Source: Sva-07 sp964651825 (GTDB lineage: Bacteria > Actinomycetota > Acidimicrobiia > Acidimicrobiales > Ilumatobacteraceae). Taken from it: a stretch of DNA of 64,000 nt. Shown here piece after piece: positions 31,901 to 40,395 of this stretch. Position 1 is the stretch's first letter. The number at the start of each line of letters is the position of its first letter. The notes below the pieces were generated by a model. That model worked only from the letters and a program-made list of their open reading frames with translations, did no database searches and was not told the DNA's origin. The translations under genes and the position numbers were made by a program. Location: the NCBI GenBank assembly GCA_964651825.1, contig CAZYWK010000001.1, forward strand, positions 90,669 to 154,668, given 5' to 3'.

Positions 31901-33155
31901 ACAGGTAGCACGTCGCCGAACCGATCGCCGCGACGGCCGACAGGGTGAGGCTGCCGCCGATGCCGAACGCGCCGTACAGCACGCCGGTGAGGATCGTGCC
32001 GCCGGCGCGGGCCAGGGTGCCGATGGCGTTGGCGACGGCGAGCGTCGCTCCACGCGAGTCCGGCATCGCCTCACTGGTCAGCGACAGGCCGGTCACGAAG
32101 CCGCACTCGAACCCGAGCAGGAAGAGGAACAGGCCGACCACGCCGACTGCCACCTGGTCGCCGGCGGCGGCCGCGACGGCGAGCCCGACGAGCAGCATGG
32201 CGACGCCGGCGAAGGTCGTGCGGAGCTTGCCGACGCGGTCGGCGAACGTGGCGATCCCGCCGCTGGCGATGAGCTCGGCCCCGCCGAAGCCCATGGCGAC
32301 GATGCCGATGCCGCTGGTCGACACGTCGAACGAATCGCTCAACCAACTGCCCGACACCACGAAGATCGACATGCCCGCCAGCGCCAGCGACGCCGAACCG
32401 CACACGACCAACCAGGCGCGAGCCGTGAGCCGGGGTCGTCGCAGATCGCTGAGTGCGCCGTCGGGATGGACGGCATCGGTGTCGACGGGCGATGCCGGCA
32501 GGTGCCCGGCCACGAGATCACCGTGCTCGGGGCGACCGCCCGTGGTCGACGGGAGCGAAGCGGGAAGCGCCAGCGCGACGGCAACCGCCGCCAGCGCCGA
32601 CCCAGCGGCAAGCACGACGAACGGCCCGCGCCAGCCGAACACGTTGATCAGCACGGCGACCACCGGCGCGCCGATCAGCATCGCCAGCGCCCAGGAGATC
32701 TCGAAGATCCCGATCGCTCGCGCCCGCCACTGGTACACGACGCGATGGCTGATCCACGCGTGCCCGGCGACGGTGTAGTTCGACACGCCGAGGATCAGGA
32801 ACACGAAGGCGACGGCAAACGACACGATCGATCCGCCGAGGGCGATCACCGACGACAGCGAGACGAGCCCGAGCGAGGTGACCATCACCGTGCGCTCGTG
32901 GCCGCGGTCGAGGCGGTCGCCGACGGCGAGCGTCGACAGCCCCGCCAACTCGCCGACGCCCAGCACCGTCGTCAGTTGCGTGGTGGACGCCCCGAAGGCC
33001 CGTTCGAGCGTCGGGAGGAACGGTGGGATCCAGCGCAGAGCCGTGTTGGCGATCGCCTTGGCGCCGGTGATGGTGACGAGGGTCGACGACTCCACGCCCC
33101 CGATGCCCACGGCGGCGGGGGACGGGTCGGGCGTCGAGCGATCGCGCTCGATCAC
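31872..33155 (-). CDS. MFS transporter
   Basis: A 427-residue polytopic protein with about 12 hydrophobic helices in two sets of six, split by a polar loop near residue 210 (GRPEHGDLVAGHLPAS). A conserved motif-A-like loop is seen as VGDRLDRGHERTVM between helices 2 and 3 and again as FADRVGKLRTT in the second half. This supports the major facilitator superfamily, probably a drug/metabolite:H+ antiporter-type transporter. The substrate is unknown. The GTG start at 33155 overlaps the stop of the upstream small membrane protein (GTGA). Confidence 0.85.
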   Translation of the reverse strand: MIERDRSTPDPSPAAVGIGGVESSTLVTITGAKAIANTALRWIPPFLPTLERAFGASTTQLTTVLGVGELAGLSTLAVGDRLDRGHERTVMVTSLGLVSLSSVIALGGSIVSFAVAFVFLILGVSNYTVAGHAWISHRVVYQWRARAIGIFEISWALAMLIGAPVVAVLINVFGWRGPFVVLAAGSALAAVAVALALPASLPSTTGGRPEHGDLVAGHLPASPVDTDAVHPDGALSDLRRPRLTARAWLVVCGSASLALAGMSIFVVSGSWLSDSFDVSTSGIGIVAMGFGGAELIASGGIATFADRVGKLRTTFAGVAMLLVGLAVAAAAGDQVAVGVVGLFLFLLGFECGFVTGLSLTSEAMPDSRGATLAVANAIGTLARAGGTILTGVLYGAFGIGGSLTLSAVAAIGSATCYLFSRRVPAMR

Positions 33156-33427
33156 GGGACGGACACGTCGACGCCGAAGAACGTGCACGTCGTGTCGAGC
33201 TCGGTCACCACCTCGACGGCGGTCTGCACCTTCGACGCACAGTCCTGGAGCGCGGCGCGTTGTGACCAGGCGGCAAAGCCGAGCAGCAGCAGCAACACTG
33301 CGACCACGACCTTCTGGACGATCGTCTGCAGGATCCAGATCGCCACCACGGCGCCGACCAGGCACACGAGCGCCGCGACCAGCGCGACGTTCTGCGCCTG
33401 ATCGAGGTCGAGATCGATTCCGAGCAC
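33152..33427 (-). CDS. Small membrane protein, uncharacterised
   Basis: A 91-residue protein with two hydrophobic helices (about residues 13-32 and 36-55), then a ~35-residue C-terminal part with two cysteines (QDCASK and DTTCTFF) that may form a disulfide outside the membrane. The start is inferred: GTG at 33427 gives VLGIDLDLDQAQN ahead of the first helix. It is coupled to the MFS gene by a 4-nt overlap and may be an accessory to it. No family is recognised. Confidence 0.6.
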   Translation of the reverse strand: MLGIDLDLDQAQNVALVAALVCLVGAVVAIWILQTIVQKVVVAVLLLLLGFAAWSQRAALQDCASKVQTAVEVVTELDTTCTFFGVDVSVP

Positions 33428-33497
33428 CAGCCGACCATACAAGCCGTCCTGCACACCGGCCCCGGATGATGGCGGGCTCGCCGTCAGCGGCGGTCGG

Positions 33498-33503
33498 TAC
33501 CAT
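33498..33503 (+). promoter_or_regulatory. -10 box of DUF3151 gene (leaderless)
   Basis: TACCAT ends 7 nt before the ATG at 33511, which supports this start over the ATG at 33502. Confidence 0.5.
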
Positions 33504-33510
33504 GCGGGCA

Positions 33511-33945
33511 ATGAGTGATCAGCCGATCCAGATGTCGCACGGGTTGCCGACCACGGTGCTCCCGGCGCCGCCGAGCGCCGAGGCCGAGGCACTGGTGGCC
33601 GCGCTGGCGCTCGACGGCGACGATCGGCGGGCAGCCGTCGCCACCGTCGCTGCGGGCTCGCCGCGGTTCCTCGACGCCTGGGCGACGTTGGGCGACCTGG
33701 GCCGTGACCCGATCGAGCGATACGCGTACTACCGCGTCGGCTATCACCGCGGGCTCGACACGCTGCGCGCCAACGGCTGGCGGGGAAGTGGCTACGTGCG
33801 CTGGAGCGAGCCGACCAACCGCGGGTTCCTGCGGGCATTGCGCGGGCTGGGGGAGATGGCCGCGGCGATCGGCGAGGACGACGAGGCCGAACGCTGCCAA
33901 CTGTTCCTCCTGCAGCTCGACCCGTCCGGCGTTCCCCACGGCTGA
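33511..33945 (+). CDS. DUF3151 family protein
   Basis: A 144-residue protein matching the actinobacterial DUF3151 family. Hallmarks are LDAWATLGDLGRDPIERYAYYRVGYHRGLDTLRANGWRG and SGYVRWSEPTNRGFLRALRGL, a TPR-like helical pattern. The family has no known function. The gene starts with its own promoter box and is followed 10 nt later by mobA. Confidence 0.85.
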   Translation: MSDQPIQMSHGLPTTVLPAPPSAEAEALVAALALDGDDRRAAVATVAAGSPRFLDAWATLGDLGRDPIERYAYYRVGYHRGLDTLRANGWRGSGYVRWSEPTNRGFLRALRGLGEMAAAIGEDDEAERCQLFLLQLDPSGVPHG

Positions 33946-33955
33946 GGCCAGAGCG

Positions 33956-34510
33956 ATGACGCCCGCCGGAGCGGTGCTCACCGGTGGGCGGAGCTCGCGG
34001 ATGGGCCGCGACAAGGCGTTCGTCGAGGTCGACGGCGTGGCGATGGGCGCACGGATGGTCGCCACGCTGCGCGCCGCCGGCTGCGAGCCCGTCGTGTTCG
34101 TCGGCGGCGACCAGGACGGTTTGGCCGCCCTCGGCGCCGACGTGGTCTCCGACTCCGCACCTGGGGAGGGCCCGCTCGCCGGCGTCGTCACTGCCCTGGA
34201 GGCGAGCGCCGGCGTCGCCGGTCTGGTCGTGGTCGTCTCGTGCGACCTGCCGTTCCTGCAGGTCGACGACGTGACACGCCTCATCCGGCGGGCCGAGACG
34301 ACGACCGCCGACGTGGTGCTCGCCCGGGCCGACCGCACGCAACCGCTGTGCGCGGTGTGGGCCACGGTCGCCACCGAGCGCGTTCGCGACGCGTTCGACC
34401 GCGGTGTGCGTTCGATGCACGGCGTGCTCGAGGAACTCGCGGTCGACGAGGTGCGCCTGCCTGTGGGGTCGCTGCGCAACATCAACACCCTCGGCGACCT
34501 CGATCAGTAG
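33956..34510 (+). CDS. mobA: Molybdenum cofactor guanylyltransferase (MobA-like)
   Basis: A 184-residue nucleotidyltransferase with the signature GAVLTGGRSSRMGRDKA at the N-terminus, the metal-binding VSCDLPFL motif, and NINTLGDL at the C-terminus. This fits MobA, which transfers GMP from GTP to molybdopterin to make the bis-MGD or MGD cofactor. A related specificity (such as CTP in MocA) cannot be ruled out from sequence alone. No other Mo-cofactor gene lies in the window. Confidence 0.85.
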   Translation: MTPAGAVLTGGRSSRMGRDKAFVEVDGVAMGARMVATLRAAGCEPVVFVGGDQDGLAALGADVVSDSAPGEGPLAGVVTALEASAGVAGLVVVVSCDLPFLQVDDVTRLIRRAETTTADVVLARADRTQPLCAVWATVATERVRDAFDRGVRSMHGVLEELAVDEVRLPVGSLRNINTLGDLDQ

Positions 34511-34513
34511 CCT
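34508..34513 (+). promoter_or_regulatory. -10 box of rhodanese gene (leaderless)
   Basis: TAGCCT overlaps the mobA stop codon and ends 6 nt before the GTG at 34520. Confidence 0.45.
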
Positions 34514-34519
34514 GACGTC

Positions 34520-34837
34520 GTGGCTTACGGAGAGATCAGCGTCGACGAACTCGCAGCACTCGGCGAGGGTGTGACCCTCATCGACGTGCGCGAACCCGAT
34601 GAGTGGGCCGAGGGCCACGTACCGTGGGCGGTGCACCTCCCGCTCGGAACGGTGCCCGACCATGTCGAAGCGTTCGACGGCTCACCCACCTACGTCATCT
34701 GCAAAGCCGGCGGTCGCAGCGCCCGCGCCTGTGAGTTCGCCGCCGAGCAGGGCCGCGACACGGTCAACGTGCTCGGCGGGATGCTCGCCTGGGAGGCCGC
34801 TGGCCATGCGGTCAGTGCTGAGCCCGCCGGCCGATGA
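34520..34837 (+). CDS. Rhodanese-like domain protein
   Basis: A 105-residue single-domain rhodanese. It has VTLIDVREPDEWAEGHVPWAVHLPLG and the active-site loop VICKAGGRSARA, whose Cys would carry the persulfide. Such proteins shuttle sulfane sulfur, here possibly for cofactor or thiolation chemistry given mobA next door, although that link is only positional. The GTG start is supported by the promoter box just upstream. Confidence 0.88.
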   Translation: MAYGEISVDELAALGEGVTLIDVREPDEWAEGHVPWAVHLPLGTVPDHVEAFDGSPTYVICKAGGRSARACEFAAEQGRDTVNVLGGMLAWEAAGHAVSAEPAGR

Positions 34838-34882
34838 TGCGGCGGACCTCGTGAACCCGTCCGGCGCCGAACGCCGCACCGC

Positions 34883-36073
34883 ATGAGCGTCGATCCGCGC
34901 CCGGCGCGCATCGACTACGAGTGGATCGACGAGCAGGACCAGCTCGAAGCGCTCGTGGCCACGCTGCTCGCCTGCGACCGGTATGCACTCGACACCGAGT
35001 TCCATCGTGAGCGCACCTACTTCCCGAAGCTCGCGCTGATCCAGGTCGCCTGGCACGATCGCGAGGTCGGTCAGCGGGTCGCGCTCGTCGATCCGTTGGC
35101 CGTCGATGTGCACGCGATCGCTCCCTTGCTCACTTCCGACGTGCTCTGTGTGATCCACGCCGCCCAGCAGGATCTCGACGTGCTCACCCACGCGGCCGGG
35201 GCGATCCCGGCGCGGATGTTCGACACCCAGATCGCGGCCGGTTTCCTCGGCTACGGCACGCCGTCGCTCGTGTCGCTGCTCCAGGGCGAGGTCGGCGTCT
35301 CGCCGCCGAAGGGTGATCGGCTCACCGACTGGCTGCGCCGGCCGCTGTCGCCCGACCAGCTCCAATACGCGGCGGTCGACGTCGAATATCTGCTCGAGCT
35401 CCACGACCGGCTGGCCTCCGGGCTCGCCACGGCCGGGCGCACCGAGTGGGTGGCCGATGCCTGCGAGGAGCTGCGCACGCGGCCCGTGAGCGGCTCCAGC
35501 CCCGACGAGGCGTGGATGCGGCTGAAGGACTCGCGCACACTGCGCCCGGCGGCACGCGGCGTCGCCCAGTCGGTCGCCGCCTGGCGCGAGCGGCGAGCGA
35601 TGCGTGTCGACATCCCGGTGCGCCAGGTATTGCCCGACCTCGCCGTGCTGGGGATCTCCCAGCGGGCGCCGACCTCACTGCGCGAGCTCGGTCAGGCCCG
35701 CGGCGTCGACGACCGCCACACGAAGGGCGCGATCGCCGAGGAGATCCTCGACGCGGTTCGATCCGGCAAGGCCGTCCCTCCGCCGCCCGCGCCGGCCTCG
35801 GCCGACGACCTGGAGCGGAACCTGCGGCCCGCGGTGGCGCTGATCTCCGCCTGGATCGGCCAGCTGGCGCGTGACGAGTCGATCGACACCGCCCTGCTCG
35901 CCACCCGCGCCGACCTGGTGGCCTTCCTGCGTGGCGACGACGACGCTCGCCTCGGTTCCGGTTGGCGCGCCGAGCTGCTCGGCGACGGAATCCGCCGGCT
36001 GGTCGCCGGCGAGGCGGGGCTGACCTTCGACGGTCAGGGGCGCCTGCGTTTGATCCCGGTCGCCACCGCGTGA
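34883..36073 (+). CDS. rnd: Ribonuclease D
   Basis: A 396-residue DEDDy 3'-5' exonuclease. Exo I is DTEFHRER, exo II lies around IHAAQQDLDVL, and exo III is YAAVDVEYLL with the DEDDy-type Tyr. One HRDC-like helical domain is clear at about residues 215-290 (WMRLKDSRTLRPAARGVAQS onward) and a second is likely at the C-terminus. It trims 3' ends of tRNA and other structured RNAs. The size and layout match actinobacterial RNase D. Confidence 0.9.
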   Translation: MSVDPRPARIDYEWIDEQDQLEALVATLLACDRYALDTEFHRERTYFPKLALIQVAWHDREVGQRVALVDPLAVDVHAIAPLLTSDVLCVIHAAQQDLDVLTHAAGAIPARMFDTQIAAGFLGYGTPSLVSLLQGEVGVSPPKGDRLTDWLRRPLSPDQLQYAAVDVEYLLELHDRLASGLATAGRTEWVADACEELRTRPVSGSSPDEAWMRLKDSRTLRPAARGVAQSVAAWRERRAMRVDIPVRQVLPDLAVLGISQRAPTSLRELGQARGVDDRHTKGAIAEEILDAVRSGKAVPPPPAPASADDLERNLRPAVALISAWIGQLARDESIDTALLATRADLVAFLRGDDDARLGSGWRAELLGDGIRRLVAGEAGLTFDGQGRLRLIPVATA

Positions 36074-36122
36074 GCTGTTTGCGCAGCGTGAGGGCCATCC
36101 GTGTAATCCCGGGGTGGCCCGG

Positions 36123-36128
36123 TACAAT
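36123..36128 (+). promoter_or_regulatory. -10 box TACAAT upstream of the 61-residue protein
   Basis: TACAAT is close to the housekeeping consensus TATAAT and lies 39 nt before the GTG at 36168. The surrounding AT-rich stretch (36120-36150) stands out in this GC-rich genome. No convincing -35 is seen. It suggests a fairly strong promoter with a leader of about 33 nt. Confidence 0.5.
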
Positions 36129-36167
36129 CCAATTTCAATGTCAGCTTTCTAGTGTGGGAGCCCTGTC

Positions 36168-36353
36168 GTGAAGAAGGGTCGTCATCGCCGCTTTGAAGAG
36201 GCGAGAAAACTGAAGCAGTCGGGGCCCGGGGCATTCGACCTCGGGTTCGGAGACCGCTCGGTACCAGTGGAGTCCGAAGATGACGAGTACGCCGCGCTCG
36301 CGGAGAAGTACGGCGTCACCTTCGACGACGACGACGAGACCCCCGACGACTGA
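36168..36353 (+). CDS. Small basic-acidic protein, uncharacterised
   Basis: A 61-residue protein with a basic N-terminal third (MKKGRHRRFEEARKLKQ) and an acidic C-terminus ending in a run of Asp/Glu. Between them is DDEYAALAEKYGVTF, a short helical segment. A good ribosome-binding site (GGGAG, 7 nt before GTG) and a near-consensus promoter support real expression. The charge layout suggests a protein or nucleic-acid binding partner, but I know no family. Its stop abuts the stop of the convergent cysteine-rich gene with no gap. Confidence 0.65.
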   Translation: MKKGRHRRFEEARKLKQSGPGAFDLGFGDRSVPVESEDDEYAALAEKYGVTFDDDDETPDD

Positions 36354-37127
36354 TCACTCCGACCGACGCCGCGCCGGGTGCGGCAGCGGTACCCAGTTCG
36401 GACGCTCCAAGAGCTCGACCATCTGGTCATAGACGCGCGCCCCGACGAGTTCGACGATGTCGTCCTTGGCCGTGACGTAGAGCGGGTCGGCGCCGACGAA
36501 CGCTTCCGGCGACTCGGTGCACCACCATGCGAAGTCGTTGCCACCCTCGCCCCAGTCGCGGCGCTTCCACTCGCGCAAGCGCGACGTGAGGTGGCCTGAC
36601 TCGTCGGTGGAATGCTCGAGGCGGATCGGTACCTGCCAGCACACCGACGGCTTCCAGTCCATCGGGCGTTCTCCCGCTTCGAGCGCGGCGATGTGCAGCG
36701 CGCAGCCCGCCCCACCCTCGAAGCCCGGGCGGTTGAGGAAGATGCAGGCGTCGGCGCCGTCGTGGCCGACGACCCGGGTGACCGTCGTCGGGTTGCCGTC
36801 GCCGTCCGGCTCACCGTCGCGCAGGTACGGGTGGCGCTTCTTGTCCGACCGCTTGAACGCTTTGCGGAAGAACTGCATGTGCCGCGGCTCCAGGCGCGCG
36901 ACCTGAGCGTCGAGGTTCGCTCGATCTTCGTCGTCGACGAGGTGGGCGCCGAAGCTGCAACATCCGAGTCCGAGCTCGGGCGCCGGCTCGTCGAGGATCC
37001 CCTTGCAGCCGCAGCCGAAGATGCACGTGTAGTTCGATCGCAGGTAGGTGGCGTCGAACACCCAGGTCCGCTGCTCGTCGGCCTCGTCGAAACTGATCCA
37101 CTCGTGGACGTCGGGAGGGGTGTTCAC
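36354..37127 (-). CDS. Cysteine-rich protein, uncharacterised (possible metal-binding)
   Basis: A 257-residue soluble protein. A cysteine cluster lies near residues 34-58: CIFGCGCKG, then GLGCCSFGAHL. Further cysteines occur in DACIFLNRPGFEGGAGCALH, SVCWQVP and WWCTES. The layout recalls YkgJ/DUF3109-type proteins, which hold Zn or Fe-S clusters, but I cannot assign a family with certainty. The GTG start (VNTPPDVHEW) is supported by TAGGTT 8 nt upstream. It diverges from alaS. Confidence 0.7.
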   Translation of the reverse strand: MNTPPDVHEWISFDEADEQRTWVFDATYLRSNYTCIFGCGCKGILDEPAPELGLGCCSFGAHLVDDEDRANLDAQVARLEPRHMQFFRKAFKRSDKKRHPYLRDGEPDGDGNPTTVTRVVGHDGADACIFLNRPGFEGGAGCALHIAALEAGERPMDWKPSVCWQVPIRLEHSTDESGHLTSRLREWKRRDWGEGGNDFAWWCTESPEAFVGADPLYVTAKDDIVELVGARVYDQMVELLERPNWVPLPHPARRRSE

Positions 37128-37135
37128 TGCCGGCG

Positions 37136-37141
37136 AACCTA
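37136..37141 (-). promoter_or_regulatory. -10 box of cysteine-rich gene (near-leaderless)
   Basis: TAGGTT on the minus strand ends 8 nt before the GTG at 37127. Confidence 0.4.
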
Positions 37142-37193
37142 CCGGCTGCCGCCCCACCCGCCTCGGTAGGCTCGAACGCGATATGACCAACCG

Positions 37194-37199
37194 TACGAT
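37194..37199 (+). promoter_or_regulatory. -10-like box of alaS
   Basis: TACGAT ends 12 nt before the alaS GTG and would give a leader of only about 5 nt. Another candidate, TAGGCT, lies at 37167-37172. Confidence 0.35.
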
Positions 37200-37211
37200 C
37201 GGAATCTGGGC

Positions 37212-39857
37212 GTGACCAGCACGACGAAGTCGATGACCGCAGACCAGCTCCGCGACTCGTACCGGAACTTCTTCGCCGCCAAGGGTCACAGCCTCGTGCC
37301 CTCGGCCAGCCTGATCCCGCACGACCCGACGGTGCTGTTCACCGTGGCCGGCATGGTGCCGTTCAAGTCGTACTTCGTCGGCGACGAGCAGCCGCCCTTC
37401 GCCCGGGCCGTGTCGTCGCAGAAGTGCGCGCGGGCGGGTGGCAAGCACAACGACCTCGACGACGTCGGGCGCACCAAGCGCCACCTCGTGTTCTTCGAGA
37501 TGCTCGGCAACTTCAGCTTCGGCGACTACTTCAAGGAGTCGGCCATCCCGTGGAGCTGGGAGCTCGTCACCGGCGATCCGGCCAACGGCGGCTGGGGTTT
37601 CGACGGCGACCGGATCTGGGTCACCGTCCACGAGAGCGACGACGAGGCCGAACAGATCTGGCACGACGTGGTCGGCGTGCCGATGGAGCGCATCCAGCGC
37701 CTCGGCGACAAGGACAACTACTGGCAGATGGGCGACACCGGCCCGTGCGGCCCGTGCAGCGAGCTGCACATCGACCGCGGCCCGGCCTTCGGGCCCGACG
37801 GCGGCCCGCTCGGCGACCCCGCGGGCGACCGCTTCATGGAGTTCTGGAACCTCGTGTTCATGCAGTTCGACCAGGCGGCCGACGGCACCCGCACGCCGTT
37901 GCCGAAGCCGTCGATCGACACCGGCGCCGGCCTCGAACGCATCTTGGCGCTCGTGCAGGGTGTCGACTCCGTGTGGGAGACCGACCTCATGCAGCCGCTG
38001 CTCGACGAGGCCTGCTCGATCACCGGCAAGTCCTACGTCGTCGGCGACTACGACGACCGCGACAGCTTCGCCATGCGCGTGCTCGCGGAGCACGCCCGAT
38101 CCTCCGCGATGCTCGTCAACGACGGCGTGTTCCCGTCGAACGAGGCCCGCGGCTACGTGCTGCGCCGCATCATCCGGCGCGCCGTGCGCTACGCCTACCT
38201 GCTCGGCACCGACAAGCTCGTGATGCCCCGGCTCGTCGAGGTCGCCACCGACGTGATGGGCAACGCCTACCCCGACGTGGTGAAGAACCGCGACTTCATC
38301 GTCAACGTGATCGGCAAGGAGGAGGAGCGGTTCCGCCAGACGTTGAAGAACGGCCTGTCGATCCTCGACAACGAGCTCGGCGAGCGCTCTGACGGCAACG
38401 GCGTCGGTGAGTTGTCGGGCTCGACCGCGTTCTTGCTCCACGACACGTACGGGTTCCCGCTCGAGCTCACCCAGGAGATCGCCGGCGAGCGCGGCATCGC
38501 GGTCGATCAGGCCGGTTTCGATGCCGACATGGCGGCGCAACGCGAGCGCGCCAAGGCCGCCCACAAGGGCGCCGCCGACGCGTCGACGCTCGACGTGTAC
38601 CGCGACGTGATGGAGCAGTTCGGCACCACCGAGTTCGTCGGCTACGGCTCGAACACCGCCGAGAGCCGGGTGCTCGCCGTCATCGACGGTCCCGATGGCT
38701 CGGGACATGTCGAGATCTTCCTCGAGCGCACGCCGTTCTACGCCGAATCCGGCGGTCAGATCGGCGACACCGGCACGATCACCACCGACACGGGCACGGC
38801 CGAGGTGTTGGACACCACCTACGCGCTGCCCAACCTGCGCCGCCACGTCGCCCGCGTCACCGACGGCACGATCACGACCGGCCAGATCGCCACCGCCACC
38901 ATCGACGTCGAACGGCGCGACGCCATCCGCCGCAACCACACCGGCACGCACCTGCTGCACCACGCGCTGCGCGAGGTGCTCGGCGACCACGTCAAGCAGG
39001 CCGGCTCGATGGTCGGCCCCGACCGGCTGCGCTTCGACTTCTCGCACTACGAGGCGGTCACGCCGGAGCAGATCGCCGAGATCGAGCGCCTCGCCAACGC
39101 CGAGACCCTGCAGAACACGCCGACGCGCATCTTCGAGACGACCAAGGACGAGGCCGAGGCGCTCGGTGCGATCGCGTTCTTCGGTGACAAGTACGGCGAC
39201 ATCGTGCGCGTCCTCGAAGCCGGTTCGTCGATCGAGCTGTGCGGCGGCACACACGTCAAGGCCACCGGCGACATCGGCACGGTGAAGATCGTCAGCGAGT
39301 CGTCGATCGGTTCGAACCTGCGCCGCATCGAAGCGGTCACCGGGGCGGCGAGCGTGGCCCTGCTCCAGCGTGACGAGGCGTTGATCGCCGACGCGGCGCG
39401 GCTCGTCGGTTCCCCGGCCGACGACCTGCTCGACGGTGTGCAGCGGCGCCTCGACGAGATCAAGGCCCTCAACGACGAGATCAAGTCGCTGCGCGGCCAG
39501 CTCGCGGTCGGCCGGGCCTCCGAGCTGGCGGCGATCGCCAACGACGGCGTCGTCGTCACCCAGGTCGACGGCCTGTCGCCGGGCGACCTGCGCGACCTCG
39601 CCATCGCGGTGCGCCAGCAACCGGGCATCCGCCTCGTGGTGATCGCCGGCGAGACGAACACCGGCGGTGTGTCGCTCGTCGCGGCCGTGCCGCCCGGCTC
39701 CGATCGCCCCGCGTCCGCGCTCATCCAGCAGGCCGCCAAAGCGGTCGGAGGAGGCGGCGGAGGCAAGGGCGACATCGCCACCGCCGGCGGCAAGGACCCC
39801 AGCGGCATCCCCGAGGCCCTCCGCCTCGCCGCCGTCGCCGCCGCCGACTTCGGATGA
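37212..39857 (+). CDS. alaS: Alanine--tRNA ligase
   Basis: An 881-residue alanyl-tRNA synthetase of full length. The class II catalytic core begins MTADQLRDSYRNFFAAKGH, with motif 2 in GRTKRHLVFFEMLGNFSFGDYFK and motif 3 near STDTGAGLER-type sequence (PSIDTGAGLERI). The editing domain has the zinc ligands RNHTGTHLLHHAL (HxxxH) and ELCGGTHVKATGDIG (C and H). The C-terminal domain is coiled-coil, then glycine-rich (GGGGGKGD). It charges tRNA-Ala and clears Ser/Gly mischarges. It is followed by ruvX and mltG, a common actinobacterial order, here interrupted by two repeat units. Confidence 0.96.
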   Translation: MTSTTKSMTADQLRDSYRNFFAAKGHSLVPSASLIPHDPTVLFTVAGMVPFKSYFVGDEQPPFARAVSSQKCARAGGKHNDLDDVGRTKRHLVFFEMLGNFSFGDYFKESAIPWSWELVTGDPANGGWGFDGDRIWVTVHESDDEAEQIWHDVVGVPMERIQRLGDKDNYWQMGDTGPCGPCSELHIDRGPAFGPDGGPLGDPAGDRFMEFWNLVFMQFDQAADGTRTPLPKPSIDTGAGLERILALVQGVDSVWETDLMQPLLDEACSITGKSYVVGDYDDRDSFAMRVLAEHARSSAMLVNDGVFPSNEARGYVLRRIIRRAVRYAYLLGTDKLVMPRLVEVATDVMGNAYPDVVKNRDFIVNVIGKEEERFRQTLKNGLSILDNELGERSDGNGVGELSGSTAFLLHDTYGFPLELTQEIAGERGIAVDQAGFDADMAAQRERAKAAHKGAADASTLDVYRDVMEQFGTTEFVGYGSNTAESRVLAVIDGPDGSGHVEIFLERTPFYAESGGQIGDTGTITTDTGTAEVLDTTYALPNLRRHVARVTDGTITTGQIATATIDVERRDAIRRNHTGTHLLHHALREVLGDHVKQAGSMVGPDRLRFDFSHYEAVTPEQIAEIERLANAETLQNTPTRIFETTKDEAEALGAIAFFGDKYGDIVRVLEAGSSIELCGGTHVKATGDIGTVKIVSESSIGSNLRRIEAVTGAASVALLQRDEALIADAARLVGSPADDLLDGVQRRLDEIKALNDEIKSLRGQLAVGRASELAAIANDGVVVTQVDGLSPGDLRDLAIAVRQQPGIRLVVIAGETNTGGVSLVAAVPPGSDRPASALIQQAAKAVGGGGGGKGDIATAGGKDPSGIPEALRLAAVAAADFG

Positions 39858-39926
39858 ACCCCGTTCGTTCTGGCCCCGTCCCCGAACGCACACCCCGTTC
39901 GTTCTGGCCCCGTCCCCGAACGCACG
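39858..39926. repeat. Interspersed short repeat, two tandem units (copy B)
   Basis: Two ~34-bp units (39858-39891 and 39892-39926) begin ACCCCGTTCGTTCTGGCCCC and end GTCCCCGAACGCAC. Each can fold with CGTTCG pairing to CGAACG. They fill most of the 79 nt between alaS and ruvX. Closely related units occur at 21493-21530 and 48976-49044. Confidence 0.9.
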
Positions 39927-39936
39927 GGTTTCGCTT

Positions 39937-40395
39937 GTGGCCTGGGGCGTGAGCGTGCCGGGGGTGCGGGCGCTGGGGGTCGACCTGGGGTCGAAGCGGA
40001 TCGGGATCGCGGTGAGCGATCTGTCGGGCACGGTCGCCTCACCGCTGACCACGGTCCACCGCTCCAAGTCAAAGCGCCACGACCACAATGAGATCGCCCG
40101 GCTCGTGCGCGACGAGGAGGCCGAGGTGGTCGTCGTCGGGCTCCCACTGTCGCTCGACGGCACGCACGGGCCGGCTGCCAAGGCTGCCACGACCGAGGCG
40201 AAACACCTGGCTAGCGTGGTCGGGGTGCCGGTGGAGATGTACGACGAACGGTTCACCACGGTGACCGCCGAGCGAAGCATGCTCGAAGCCGGCCTCGATG
40301 CCCCCGCCCGGCGCAAGGTCGTCGACAAGGTCGCCGCCGCCGTGATGTTGCAGGCCTGGCTCGACCACCGCCGCTCCACATGGACCGATCGCTGA
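39937..40395 (+). CDS. ruvX: Holliday junction resolvase-like RuvX (YqgF)
   Basis: A 152-residue RNase H-fold protein. It has ALGVDLGSKRIGIAVSDL with the first catalytic Asp, VVVGLPLSLDGTHGPAA, YDERFTTVTAE with the conserved Glu, and DKVAAAVMLQAWLD with the last Asp. The family takes part in pre-16S rRNA 5'-end maturation and was first described as a putative junction resolvase. The start is uncertain among GTG at 39937, 39949 and 39955, since the repeats lie right before it. It overlaps mltG by 16 nt. Confidence 0.88.
   Translation: MAWGVSVPGVRALGVDLGSKRIGIAVSDLSGTVASPLTTVHRSKSKRHDHNEIARLVRDEEAEVVVVGLPLSLDGTHGPAAKAATTEAKHLASVVGVPVEMYDERFTTVTAERSMLEAGLDAPARRKVVDKVAAAVMLQAWLDHRRSTWTDR

Noticed and set aside
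39858..39936. A coding extension of ruvX through the repeat units
   Set aside because: The repeat is also found elsewhere in non-coding DNA, and the RuvX fold begins only at ALGVDLG.
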